Shown here piece after piece: positions 33,478 through 45,957 of a stretch of 64,000 nucleotides of DNA. The stretch is from assembly GCA_026545765.1 (NCBI GenBank), contig CM048839.1, positions 3,162,001 through 3,226,000 on the forward strand. Direction: 5' to 3'. Numbering within the stretch: position 1 is the first letter of the stretch; each line of letters begins with the position of its first letter. The position numbers and the translations under genes are program-made. The stretch comes from Plantago major. Taxonomy: Eukaryota > Streptophyta > Magnoliopsida > Lamiales > Plantaginaceae. A model generated the notes under the pieces. The model was given only the letters and a program-made list of their open reading frames with translations. It made no database searches and was not told the DNA's origin.

Positions 33478-33590
33478 TATATATACACACACATTGATTT
33501 CATTAATTCATATTTGGAGTTTGTTATTTTTACTCTGAATGCTCTGCTTAAGTTTGGAGATACCTTGATATGTCAAGGCATGTAACCTCG
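33478..33590 (+). repeat. Empty-site paralogue of the hAT target
   Basis: The stretch with CACATTGATTTCATTAATTC and ACTCTGAATGCTCTG matches 9840-9911, then continues as CTTAAGTTTGGAGATACC, which matches 18133-18170. The 8.2-kb insertion is missing here. Confidence 0.8.
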
Positions 33591-34034
33591 GATATTACAA
33601 ATAGTATTTAATAAAATTGAAAGAGATGCAAAGTAACACTACAACACAAGCTTTATAATAAATAATTTTTTATTAACTTAAACTATTTTATCAATAAAAT
33701 TAATATTATTTTAAATATAATATTGTGCTACCTCTCACATAAATTTCTCCATTCGCCCCGAATTATTTGGTTACTATTACTTTAAATAATACTTTAAATA
33801 ATGCGTCTAAGACCGGATCTCCGGTTCTCAATTCGAGAAACTAGTGTTCAGAACATCAGTCCATAAGTCCAGCTCAATCAACCACTTTCCTTCTCCGGAT
33901 CTCCGGTTCTCAAATCAATCACTTTCCTTCTGGGGTTTTATTCTTGAGCTCAAATCAAGCAGTTTCATGACTTTCATCTTCTTCTCCAACACTTGGATTC
34001 ATCACGAGCTGATTCTTTGTTTTATTTTTACTTT
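33591..34034. other. Non-coding stretch before Copia B
   Basis: No exon recognised. A CT-rich part around 33840-33990 with a duplicated CTCCGGATCTCCGGTTCTCA-type phrase could be a 5' UTR; this is not supported further. Confidence 0.35.
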
Positions 34035-34039
34035 TTACC

Positions 34040-34955
34040 TGTTAAAACGGTTGGACCGGATTTGTACTAGGAACGGTTTCAGACGATGTTGACTATGATG
34101 TTGAGTCAACAATGGTTGACAGCAGTAAACAAATGGAGACCGAGAGCAGCAGACTGATAAACTGACAACCAGAAATAAAATCAAGCCGGCATAAAAATAC
34201 TGACCGGGCCGTAGGCTAAATTTCCACTATCAGTAAAAGTAGAATTATAGAAACGAAGTTTAAATCAATCACAGACGATTGTTTAAACTTACAGAAAACT
34301 AGACCTAGAACAGACAAGCAAAAACCTATTCTAGTTCGAAGACTCTAGAGTAAATTTCAATCTTTAGAAATCACTCACAAGGGAAATCGATATCAATGTC
34401 TAGTAAAGCAAGAAGCTCTAATCTAAATAATATGAATCAATGATGATCAAAGGCGGCATCTTGCAAGCTGCTTTCTCTTGTATATATAGGTGCAGCCAAG
34501 TCGAAGAGAACTAGGCAGCCCAGTTCGAACAAAACAAGAAGAATAGAATGGCTGCTTCTTGCGTTCAATTGCCAGAAGGAATATTCCCGTATTTTGATCT
34601 TCACAAAATCTTTATTTCCTTCTTACTTCCAAAGTGCCCATAACTTGCCAAACTCTTTCCTTCTTTCTTAGATTGCATTCCTCGTGTCCAAAGCAAATCA
34701 AACTCCTTCCTTTTCTCTTTTTGATGCAGTGTTCTCTTCCTTTTCTCACGTTAGTTTCACGTCTCTGTTTGCTGGAAGAGTTACAGATATCTTTTCCTTA
34801 AGGCCCATTGATTCCTTTTGATCCATTAAGCATGTTGAGGCCCAACTTGATATATCCTACAAAATATTCATAGAAAAACAACTACAAACGTTGAACCGGT
34901 TATGCTACGAAGAAATGTCGAATTACTAAACAAAGTGCAATAAATCGCACTTTCA
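34040..34955 (-). repeat. 3' LTR of Copia B
   Basis: Plus-strand ends TGTTAAAACGG and CGCACTTTCA; the polypurine tract follows at 34956. Confidence 0.92.
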
Positions 34956-36640
34956 ATCCCCCCCTTAATTCTCACCTTTTGTCACAAAACCTAAAGACAG
35001 TTTGTTAGTCAAATCGAACAAGTAGGATTTAAACAAGACAACAGGAAAATCAAATTCCCCCTTAAGTACTAAGCTCCCCCTTAATCCAAAATACCAATTG
35101 AACAAACATTCTCCCCCTTTTTGTGAGGAAAGAAAGAAAACAAAGTTCTTTAAAAAAAAAACTTCACCATCTTGGTAATTTGTTGATGACATGCTGATAA
35201 AGTACCAATGCAGAAAAACGATGTTGACCCAACATTGTAGTCAACACTGGCAAAGGCAGTAGCAGAAGCAGGAATAGAGGTCGGATCAGCTGGAGGGCAG
35301 TAATCATGAATAGAGGTTGGATTAGCTGGAGGGGCAGTGTTAGGATAAGAGTGGATGGTCATGTACACAACTTACAAGATAAGTCATGATGGGTGTTGTT
35401 GGGTTTGCTTCAAGGTAGATTCCTGCAGATATATATATATCAAAGCAACGAAAAACTGTGCACAACTGTTAATTAAAGATTAAAGTTGCAAGTAAAACAA
35501 TTATCCGTCAAGTCAAAGTAATCAGATAAACAGATAAACCCTAGGGAGGTTGACCAAAAATCTTGATTTTAAAGAAAATGACTTGAAATGCAAGAGCAGG
35601 AATGCAGAAACCCAAAAACCTCAAGGAAACACCTTAGACCTACTCCCCCTCAAACCCAAAAATACACAGAATTACAACACAAAAAATGGAGCACAACAAA
35701 AGAGCAAATAGTACTTCATGCAAAGTCTCTGTTGACAGATTGTTGACTCAACAATGATGACAATATCGGAAAATCAGACCACTCTTAATGTAAGTCAGCC
35801 AGGAAACCAAGTCTCAAAATGTGCAGATCCGATTAACACCACTAATGCTGAAGGCAAAACAGAGAGAGAAAGGAATACCAAAGAAACACACCCAACATTG
35901 CCTCAAAATGTAAAGTAAACAATTAGCATAATTTTGAGTGGGGGTGACCATGAGACAGTGAACCATGTCAAATAATTGGAACACGTATGAATCCGCTCCA
36001 AAGTCGAAGCCTATGCGGAGTTAGGTAAACACACGTCTCATGGCATAAAGATCACTCATTTGACCACATTGGGCAATTTGGTACTCAACAAGTGAATCAG
36101 AAGCATTACGAGAATCAGCACTTTTGTGCGTGTCGGTTTCCAACACAGGCCATCAACCCTCACGACATATGACACATTGGCCACGTCAGTATCTGGATAG
36201 TATTTGGACCTTCCCAACACGATCCTCGACGGAAACACTTCGAGCCCTTTTTAACATAATTCATTAGATTTATTATGCATAAAGGACATGAGGCAACATC
36301 AAGTGCGAGTCAAGGTACGAGTAAACAAAGCCAAAATCAGCAAAAGTGGGTTTTACATAAAGCACACAAACAAGAGACCCGATACCTTTCAACCTTGGTT
36401 TCAAACAGTCTTTCAAATCCTAAGCATCACCACCATGAGCTACAAAACAGTAACATCCAGAGACAAATACAGAAGCACAAAAAAGAACTTATAAAGTAAA
36501 ACAAAATTCATCACTTTTTCTAGACTGCCAATGTTGACTGTGATGTTGAGTCAACATTGGACCCAACAACAAAAATCACAGAGAACACAGACCAAGAGAC
36601 CTTCGAAGACTGAAGAATCTCTCACTATCTAAAGGCTTGG
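34956..36640 (-). other. Copia B region between RNase H and 3' LTR
   Basis: In SIRE-type elements this slot can hold an extra, envelope-like frame. Here only short broken frames are seen, for example at 36056-36238 (FPSRIVLGRSKYYPDTDVAN). The palindrome-like GTTGAGTCAAC and related forms recur in this region and in the LTRs. Confidence 0.45.
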
Positions 36641-37511
36641 TAAAGATATCTGCAAGCTGATTGGTTGTATCTATGTGTTCTATGTCAATTACTTACTTAT
36701 TGACCAAGTCCCTAAGAAAATGATGCCTAATGTCTATGTGCTTTGTGCGTGAGTGCTGAACTGGGTTCTTAGAAATATGTATGACACTAAGGTTGTCACA
36801 GAACATCAAAAGGGTATCACTTTGAAGACCATAGTCATGCAACATATTTTTCAACCAAACAAGTTTGGACACACAACTTTCAGCTGCTACATATTCGGAT
36901 TCAGCAGTTGAGAGTGACACACAATTCTGTTTCTTGCTATACCAAGACACTAAATTAGGACCAAGATAAAAGCAACCTCCACTAGTGGATTTTCTATCAT
37001 CAAGATCACCAGCCCAACCAGAGTCACTAAATCCCACCAGATTCGTGTTTGTATCACATGCAAACCATAATCCTAGATTAACAGTTACTGATATATATAT
37101 ATCTGAGAATCCTTTTAACAGCAGTTAATGGGAAATTTTAGGATTGGAATGATACCTGGCACATACACAAACCGAGAACATGATATCAGGTCGACTAGCC
37201 GAGAGATATAGTAGACTACCAATCATCGATCTGTACAATGTTGGGTCAACATCCTCCCCAACATCGGTCTTGCTCAGCTTTAAAGATGTAGCCATATGAG
37301 TACTGCATGGTTTAGAATTCTCAAGACCAAACTTCTTGATCAGGTTTCGTGCATACTTTTCTTGTGACAGAAATAGTCCATCCTTGCCTTGCTGAATTTG
37401 GAGCCCAAGGAAGAAACTAAGTTCGCCTATCATACTCATCTCAAAGGTTCCTGTCATAGCTTGCACAAACATTTCCTTGTAGTTTTTCCTGGTGTTCCCT
37501 CTTAGAGTCAT
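36641..37511 (-). pseudogene. Copia B pol, RT C-terminus and RNase H
   Basis: The piece at 37125-37511 carries ELSFFLGLQIQQGKDGLFLS and PTLYRSMIGSLLYL, the RT thumb. The piece at 36693-37037 holds GFSDSGWAGDLDDRKSTSGG, VSLSTAESEYVAAESC and RTKHIDIRHHFLRD, nearly all of RNase H. A frame change with stops near 37060-37120 separates them. The RT palm with its YVDD site is absent. Confidence 0.88.
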
Positions 37512-38329
37512 TCTTGGGTCTCCAAAGACTTGAGAACTTGGATTGGATGATCTTTGCGAATCCTAGGCGGAGGATCACGCCTGATGTTGTCCAGAGGATT
37601 AGACTGAGGTTCAGCTGGTTCCAGATTAGGTTCATCTTCTTTTTCAGAGACAGAGTCATCTGATGAACTTTCTGCCCGTGTTGTTGGGCGAAATGTTGAG
37701 TCAACACTGTGATCAACATCGATCACTTCTTCTCTGACTGCAACTGGGGGATCTAGTTCAGTACCTGTCTCATCCTTTTCAAGTTCTGCATCTTTCAGTT
37801 CCAGCTCTTCCACCATCTGTTCGTCAGTGAACTCTTCTTCAAAGGGACAATCTACAGATAAATCAACCGAGCCATGTAAACCGTAAATGTTAGTAGACAC
37901 AGTGTTTTAAGAGTCCAAAGATTTATCACGGAATATCTCTTCACAGTTCTGTGAGTCATCATAATCAAAGAAGAGGATCTGTGACGATGTTGAGTTTTCA
38001 TTGTTGACCAAACATCGATTTTCAACATTATCCAGAACAGAGGACAGAGCTGCAACACGACCTTTTGTAGTATCAGCTTCCTGTTCGTCACATGAATCAT
38101 CACTAAGACAAGCAAGCAACGTGTTTTCCTTCCTATGAAGAGTGTTAGCACATTCATTCTGAAAGTGACCCCATCCTTGACATTCAAAACATCTAACTTT
38201 GTCTAGTCGTTTAGAATTAAAACCAGGAAGCTCTATGGCCTTATTGAACTTGCCAGTAGCCTTAGGATTACTTGGGGAGGCATTGTTAGATTTCTTCCTA
38301 AAGCTGGTTTTGTTGAACTTTCTAAGCAA
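37508..38329 (-). pseudogene. Copia B gag zinc knuckle fused by deletion to the pre-RT linker
   Basis: The piece at 37907-38329 has CFECQGWGHFQNEC followed by an acidic tail typical of SIRE gag. It runs straight into the acidic linker (37508-37900: FEEEFTDEQMVEELELKDAE) that normally lies between integrase and RT. Protease and integrase are therefore deleted. The upstream end is the CACTA target at 38336. Confidence 0.82.
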
Positions 38330-39456
38330 CTTAGTACACTACAAGAAATCCGTCAAATAGCGACAGAGACTAGCGACGGATTGTATCCTTCGCTATATAG
38401 CGACGAATCGCTACGTTTAGCGACGGAATGGAGACGGATTGAGCGAATTCGCTCAATCCATCTCTAATCCGTCGCTACTCCGTCGCTAAATTAGCGACGG
38501 ATGTGTTTCCGTCACTATGTGGCGACGGATAAAAATATCCGTCGTTATTTAGGGACGGATATTAAATCCGTCCCTAAATAAGTTGACCGGATAAAAAAAA
38601 AAGTAAAATTAATTTTAGCGACGGATCGATATCCGTCGCTATTTAGCGACGGACGTTAGCGACGGATAGCGATCCGTCGCTAAAATCAATATAGAATCGG
38701 GCAGTCTTCTCCATTTTTCAGCAGATTCATTTTCTTCCTTCTTCCTTCTTCATTCGCCATTTCCAAATTACGACCAAATCTCGACCGTTCCGGCCAATTT
38801 TGGAGTCTTCTCGAAGCTTGTGGGACAAGGAGCTCGTGTGGTCAACAAATTTCATCTTTTTTCAGCTAAATCAAAGGTATTTTGGCTAAAACCCTAACTT
38901 TGCCAAATTTGGGGATTTTGTTAATTTCGACTAATTTGAGCAATTGATGTTTATTGTTAGCATGTAGTAGTTAGTTTAGCTTATATTACGTAGTGTGTTA
39001 ACTTTGAGATGTTCAATTGATATATTGATTGTGACTTTGGATTTTTAGTATAATGTTAAGATGTTTGGAAGTATGTAGGGTTGTTAATTTGATATTTTCG
39101 TATATGTAGTAGGATTAGAATGATTTAGTTGAGTGTTTTGGAACCCTTACTTGTTGACAAAATTGGGAATTTTGTTAATTTCGACTAATTATATCAATTG
39201 TATGTTTATGGGAGCTATAGTATACTAGCTAGTTAACTTTGTGCAATTGATATATTGATTGTGAATTTGTATTGTTAATTAGTATAATGTTAGGATGTTT
39301 GTAAGTACGCAGTAATTTTGATTCGATAAATTCGTATATATACACTAGATTATGAAGATTTAATTAAGTGTTTTGATACTATTTGGTGATTATATTAACG
39401 TAAAATGCATGTTATAAATCTAATAATTGTAGACGTGTCAGGCTAATCATATAATT

Positions 39457-42194
39457 ATGAATCCCGATCGTTCATGGATGTACCGTCGCATAGTGAATGG
39501 CAGAATTCAGTCTAGTTTTGTGGAAGGGGTTGAATCCTTCATCACTTTTGCACTTACACAAACTACTTGTTTGAGTGGGGGGAAGATGAAGTGCCCTTGC
39601 AATGCGAACAAATGTAGGAATAAACAATTTTTGCCTCCTGAAACGGTAGTGGAGCACTTGAAACGTAAGGGGTTCGTGTCTCAGTATGAGGTATGGTGTT
39701 ATCATGGTGAGACACGAGCACCGTTCATGGATTATGAGCATCTCTCAAAGCGTAAAAGGAAGGAGAAAAATATGATCGGAAGTACTCAAAATACGTCTAC
39801 ATCTAATGCTAATTATGATCATGAACGGATGGAGAAAATGGTGTATGATGTTGCGGGTCCAGAGTTCATGGACACCAGGGAGCCAGTAATCGAGGGGGAT
39901 GTGGAGGAGCCTCCGAATCCTGCGGATCAGGTGATCTTTGACTTGCTGGAATCAGCAAAGAAGCCGATTTATCCGGGATGTAGGCTGAGCGAGTTGTCTT
40001 TGTTGGCTCGGCTAATGAGTTGTAAGGCTAATGGCCAACAATCTGAAGCGAGCTTCAATGAATGGGTACAAGTAATGTCGGATCTTTGTCCGGAAGAAAA
40101 TCTAGTTCCCACCAACTTTTACCAGGCAAAGAAAAAGATGCAGGGGATGGGGTTGCCCATGGAAACCATAGATTGTTGTGAGGATATGTGCATGATCTAT
40201 TGGGGGGAGGATAAAGATCTACTGAAGTGCAAGTTCTGTGGTAAGGACCGGTACAAGCGTTACAAGGAGGGGTCGAAAAGAAACGTCAGAAGAAAAATCT
40301 ACCACATAAGAAAATGTGGTATTTTCCTCTAGCACCTCGTTTGAAGAGGTTGTACGCTTCAAGTGCTTGTGCCGATAAAATTCGGTGGCACAAGGAGCGA
40401 GTAATCCTGGAAGAGGGTAGAATGGAGCATCCATCAGACTCACCCGCATGGAAACAGTTCGATAAGACCTACCCGGAGTTTGCAGCCGAGCCTAGAAATG
40501 TACGCTTGGGGCTTTGTACGGATGGTTTTAACCTGCTTGAAATGACTGAAGTACTCTTGTTGGCGATCATCGACACCGCATAATCTGTCCCCGGTGAGTG
40601 CATGAAGGAACCATTCATGTTCTTGATCGTTGGTGCCCGCCGATGATCCGGCTGTAAGCCGGATGTGTTCTTGCGCCCTAATCAAGGAGCTGATTGAGTT
40701 GTGGGAAAATGGTATCCACATATGATGTGTCAAAGAAGAAGAACTTTACATTGAGAGCATTAATGTGGACCGTGAGTGATTTTCCTGCGTACTCCATGCT
40801 ATCTCGGAAGGAAAACATGGCTTTAATGCATGTCCACATTGTATGGAAGACAACGATGCATTTAGATCAAGGAGAGCGGAAATGAATGTTGGTTTGATCC
40901 ATCGAGATTTCTACCAAAGGACCATACATTCAGAAGAACAAGACTCAATTCTTGAAAAATAAAGTAGTGAACAAAGGCGCCCGAGACAACTTATCGGTGC
41001 GTAAATACTTATGGAGATAGATAGGTTGGGTCTTATGAAAGTGATCAAGTTGGGTGGATAAGCATAACGAGAAAATTAGCAAAATTGTGGATGGAAAAGA
41101 GAAGCATCTTCGGGACTTGCCTTTATTGGATCGGTCTTCTTATACGTCACAACTTGGATTTCATGCACATTGAGAAAACGTGTTCGAGAACTTATTCAAC
41201 ACGATTTGCAACATTCCGAAAAACAAAGGACACCCCTAAATCTAGAGCCGACTTGGATACATTGTGTAAAAGGCCCGAGTTGACAAAGGTAATCATAAGG
41301 GCAAGGCCCAAGGCATGCTACACAATTGACATCAATCTAGGAACAAACTATTTGATTGGGTGAGGGATTGAAGTTTCCGAAAATTACGCCTCAAAGTTGG
41401 GCGGTGTGTGGATGTGAAGAGGACAAAGATGTACGGGATGAAGAGCCACGATTGTCATGTGTTCATGGAGAGCTTCCCTGTTGCATTTCGAGAAATGCTA
41501 CCTAAACCTGTATGGATTGCGATCACCGAGCTGAGCTTATTTTTCAAGAATTTATGCTCAAGGGTGCTTGACGATGTAGTGTTAGAAAATCTTGAAAGCA
41601 ACATACCATTGATTCTATGTAAGCTCGAGCGTATCTTTCCTCCGAGCTTCTTTGATTCTATGGAGCACTTGCCGGTTCACCTCCCACATGAAGCGAGGCT
41701 TGCTGGACCGGTTCAGTATCGATGGATGTATCCATTCAAGAGGTGTGTAATCAAGGCAATCATTTACTTATAAAGTCTGAATTTTCCCAAGTTACATTGT
41801 GTTACATCAACATATATGCATTACAGGTACTTGGGGAAATTGAAGAGGTATGTCAGCAACAAAGGCAAGCCTGAGGGATCGATGGACAATGCCTACGTGC
41901 GAGAGGAAGCTGCAATCTTCTGCTCCTATTACTTTGGGGACCATGTCCCAACGATGGCATCTAGGCCGTCCAGAAACGCAGACACATTTGAAGTTCAAGA
42001 GGATGATGACGTTTCCATTTCAATTTTTAGGGTCTCCGGGAGACCTATTGGAGATGAAAAGATGTAATGGTGACGGATAAGGAGTCAAGGCGCCACATAT
42101 TATGTCCTCTAATCTGTTTGAAGTTGACAAATTTATGGAGATTTATTCTCGGTGAGTAGCTTTCTTACGCTCACACAGCGATTTTATCTCCTAA

Positions 42195-42262
<68 letters not shown>

Positions 42263-43044
42263 CATGTAATCGTGTCCACAGCCTTTTCAGAGAGAAGAAT
42301 CCAACAATGGCAGATGACGTAATTGAAGAACTGCTTCAAGAGAACTTGGAAAGTAATTTGCGATTGGTTCAAGGAGTACGACGAAATCCTATCAACAAAG
42401 TCACATGTCCTTACTTAGAATCTCTAGCAGAGGGACCAAACAGAAAGGTCTCCACATTCTCATTGTACATAGTAAATGGCCTTAGGTTTCAAACAATTGA
42501 GTCTAACACTGTCATGGCCACAAGCAATTCTGGGGTGTGTATCAGGGGGCAAGATCAAGATGCAACTGATGATTTGTATGATTTCTACGGGAACCTGAGA
42601 CGAATTGTGCGACTTGAATATCCGGGGTTTCCTTTGAAAAGAACCTTTCTGTTTGATGTTGACTAGTATGATCCTACTCCAAGTGGTACGCAGAAACACG
42701 AGCTCTATCAGATGGTAGAAATTAACCATAGGAAGAGGTATTGTACTAAGTATGAACCGTTTATCTTGGTGACTCAAGCACGGCAGGTGGTGTTTATTGA
42801 ATATCCAAGCCTCAAACGCGATAAGGCGGACTGGTTGGCTGCGATGCATATACAGGCCCGCTCCAGAGTAGAGTACATTGATAAGGACGACTCAATTACC
42901 AACTCGTATCAAGAAGAGGTCGTCGATCAAACAGCGAGAAAGCCTGTACAAGCTGATGATGAGTTCATAGACCTGCATGAAGACCAATTTATAGACTTAA
43001 CAATAGCCGAGGAGGACGAGGGTATGTGTGTATTGTATGCTTAG
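39457..43044 (+). pseudogene. TNP2-type CACTA transposase gene, several breaks
   Basis: Order of parts: 39457-40332, transposase-associated domain (MNPDRSWMYRRIVNGRIQ, CPCNANKCRN) and the TNP2 start (LYPGCRL-type IYPGCRLSELSLLARLM). At 40314-40583 is the main domain (MWYFPLAPRLKRLYASSACA, RNVRLGLCTDGFN), entered by a frame change near 40314. The stretch 40584-41084 is decayed with deletions (KKNFTLRALMWTVSDFPAYS is visible). At 41085-41363 is HNLDFMHIEKT; at 41408-41773 a DUF4218-type part. A clean 84-base intron (41743-41826) joins FKR to YLGKLKRYVSNKGKPEGS. At 42307-43044 is a DUF4216-type part with one TAG at 42664, before YDPTPSG. The later exons are better kept than the middle. Confidence 0.9.
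42197..42261. repeat. (TA)n microsatellite in a transposase intron
   Basis: About 32 TA units between the DUF4218-type and DUF4216-type exons. Confidence 0.95.
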
Positions 43045-43189
43045 TTGTTATGTGTATATATGCTTAGTTGTTGATTATTATTACTTTTTGTGCGTTAATA
43101 TATGTCAAATGTATATGTTTAATTACATGCATATTCATGTATTCTTTACTAACACATTTTTTCTTGCAATTTCTTATATGCTCTTGCAG

Positions 43190-45353
43190 ATTCCGCGCCA
43201 AAGGAAGTCGACATACCTTCCTCCCGGGTGTAGGGGTGCTAGTCCAGCGGGTTCTAGTAGTACACCATCGAGTCATGGTACTAGTCCTCTCGTTGGATAC
43301 GACATTGGTGGGAGCTGCAGCCAGTCTCAGGTACCAGAGACTCCACCGGCCTACACGGCACATGCTCCTGGTGACTACCCCTCTGATGGGTGTCCCTACT
43401 TGACGTTGACGGGCGGTGCTACATTTCAGGGGAAGCCGGTGTTGTTCCCCAACGGCAGGAACAAGTAAGTATTATGGATTTGTAGAACATACACTTAAGA
43501 TAAATATATGTTACATGATTTTACTAATGAATATTCGTTTCTTGTTTGACTCATTGATAACATGTTTTGGCCTCCGGATGCCTCGGACAAACTAGGCAAA
43601 ATCTTCAGGGGGAGGCGGGAGATGCCGGGACAGGGAGGCGAGAAGTGGTCAAACGTCCCGGACCGGATGAAGCACTTTTACTTCGACGTAGTAAGCTTAA
43701 ATGTTACAATGAATGCTTTATTTGTTCTTTTAATCATTGTGTTAATGTGTGTGGTATGTTAGCCACTATATCTGTGAGTGGTATGTTAGCCACTAAGCTT
43801 GTTTTGATGTGTTAGTCACCATTCATGAACTTGTTGTGTCATTTGAGTGGTATGTTAGCCACTGAACTTGGGTGATATGTTAGTCACCATTGTGTTAGTC
43901 AATTTTAGGACAATTTGAGTGGTATGTTACCACTAAGCTTGTTTTGATGTGTTAGTCACCATTTATGAACTTGTTGTGTCATTTGAGTGGTATGTTAGCC
44001 ACTGAACTTGGGTGATATGTTAGTCACCATTGTGTTAGTCAATTTTAGGACAATTTGAGTGGTATGTTAGCCACTAAGCTTGTTTTGATGTGTTAGTCAC
44101 TATTTATGAACTTGTTGTGTCATTTGAGTGGTATGTTAGCCACTGAACTTGGGTGATATGTTAGTCACCATTTTGTTAGTCAATTTTAGGAAAATTTGAG
44201 TGGTATGTTAGCCACTAAGCTTGTTTTGATGTGTTAGTCACCATTTATGAACTTGTTGTGTCATTTGAGTGGTATGTTAGCCACTGAATTGAATTGTTGT
44301 AGGACTACTACATTTGAGTGTCATTTGAGTGTTATATTTAAGTTGTTATCTTTCTTTAAACTTGTGTAATTTTTACTTTGAATGGAATTGTTGTAGAAGG
44401 ACTACTACATTCCCAATGCCCTGGTGTCCCAGTTGTACTCCGTTTTCGAGACTTTAGGGTCAGACATCTACAGGAAAATGGTCTACAAAATGAAGGAGAC
44501 ACGCAGGCGACCAACTTGGGTGGGGGATGACGAGTGGGCACTGTGGGAGACGTACTGGAATGATCCCTCCGTCCAAGATCAAGCGTACAAGAACAGACAA
44601 AACCGCTTTATGCGAGCCATGATGGTACGCAATCGCCAGACATTACTATGGGTCGCGAGCTGTTGTTACAGATCACGTGATGGAGGTTAGTAAATATGTT
44701 TTTTATGACTTGGAATATGATACATAATAGTTTTTTGTTTTCACACCTGTCAACTAACTACTTGTTTGCACATATGTTTTTTTAGGCCAATAGAGGACAG
44801 CCGAAGAGTGCTATGTACCACTTCAAGAAGGCTAAGCTGAAGAATGGCATCTGGACTGACGTGAGGGCCGAGCGTATTATGGTACGTTTCTTTCTTAAGG
44901 TTAACATGTGTATTTGAGTATTTTAAAGTGATTTCTAAAATTGCATCTCATTTCGTATGCAACCAACAATTGCAGAGTGAGGTCGAGAGGAGCATGGACG
45001 AGAGGATGATCGACGGTCATGAGCTGTCAATTGAAGAGCAAGACCAGATCTTCTTCGAGATCAACCCAATGGACAACAAGGGTCGAATGTATGGATTGGG
45101 AAGTTTGGGCCCTTCCATGAGTTCTGGTAGCTTCTCAGTGTCCCAGGGATCAGGATCGTGATCTAATCTCTATACACAGGAGCAGGTTCAAGAGATGATG
45201 ACTCCTCTCCACCAGGAAATAGCTGCGACCAAGGCAGCTTATGAGCAAGTGCTTGAGGAACAGGCTCGTATGGCTCAGCGGATGGACGCTTTGACCCAGA
45301 TGTTCAGTAGTTCTTCCCAGTCTCACCCACCGCCTCCTCCCGATTATTCTTAG
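43190..45353 (+). pseudogene. TnpA-like (plant En/Spm transposase) gene, five exons, one nonsense codon
   Basis: Exons with GT/AG borders: 43190-43464 (Pro/Ser/Gly-rich start, STYLPPGCRGASPAGSSS), about 43561-43690 (PPDASDKLGKIFRGRREMPG; its acceptor is unclear), 44397-44624 (DYYIPNALVSQLYSVF, then WVGDDEWALWETYWND), 44786-44881 (SAMYHFKKAKLKNGIWTD) and 44976-45353 (DERMIDGHELSIEEQDQIFF). In the last exon a TGA at 45159-45161 precedes 63 more in-frame codons forming a coiled-coil end (EQVQEMMTPLHQEIAATKAA) and a Pro-rich tail. Proteins of this type bind the subterminal repeats of the element and help the transposase. The ATG and the first exon upstream of 43190 were not located. Confidence 0.78.
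43776..44290 (+). repeat. 141-bp minisatellite in a TnpA-like intron
   Basis: About 3.7 copies of a 140-141-base unit start at 43776, 43917, 44057 and 44198. Each unit has two GAGTGGTATGTTAGCCACT half-units and a TTAGTCACCAT phrase. Copies differ by only a few bases, so the array is recent. It occupies most of the intron before the exon at 44397. Confidence 0.9.
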
Positions 45354-45957
45354 TTACATCAGACTTATTATGGACTTGTTATGGATAATTTGACACTATT
45401 TCACCTTGTTCTTGTTTCGGATAATTTATAGATGATTTATATTGTTTCGGATATATTAATGCAATTTAATTGTTTCGGGTATATTATCTATGATTATATT
45501 ATGTGAAAAACAGGTGAAACGGAAATATTAAAAAAAATAAAAATTTAAACAGTGAATTTAGCGACGGAACAAAATCCGTCGCTAAATTCACGAACTAAGG
45601 GCGAATTAGCCCATTGAATTTAGCGACGGATTTTGTTCCGTCGCTAAATGTCAACCGAACTAAGGCCGACTTAGTGGTGGGATTTAGCGACAGAACAAAT
45701 CCGTCGCTAAATCCCGTCTCTAATTAGCGACGGATAAGTAATCCGTCGCCAATTCAGACGGACTGGTCAACGGATTAATCCGTCGTCAGTTCGTCGTTAT
45801 GTAGCGACGGAATACTTATCCGTCGCCAAAAAAAAAAAGATAGTGACGATTGGTTTGGAGACGGAGGGTTATCCGTCGCTAAGGATTTAGCGACGGATCG
45901 GCACAGTTTTAGCGACGGATAATTCCTTCGCTAAAACTGGTTTTTTTTGTAGTGGTA

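Larger units (their letters stand above)
38337..45954 (+). mobile_element. CACTA (En/Spm) transposon with both gene types, nested in Copia B
   Basis: Ends CACTACAAGAAATCCGTC and GGTTTTTTTTGTAGTG, TSD GTA (38334-38336 and 45955-45957). Both subterminal regions (about 38360-38690 and 45550-45950) are packed with TAGCGACGGAT and its complement. It has two genes in plus orientation: a TNP2-type transposase (39457-43044) and a TnpA-like gene (43190-45353). It splits gag of Copia B. At 7.6 kb it is of normal autonomous size, but both genes have stops or frame changes. Confidence 0.95.
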
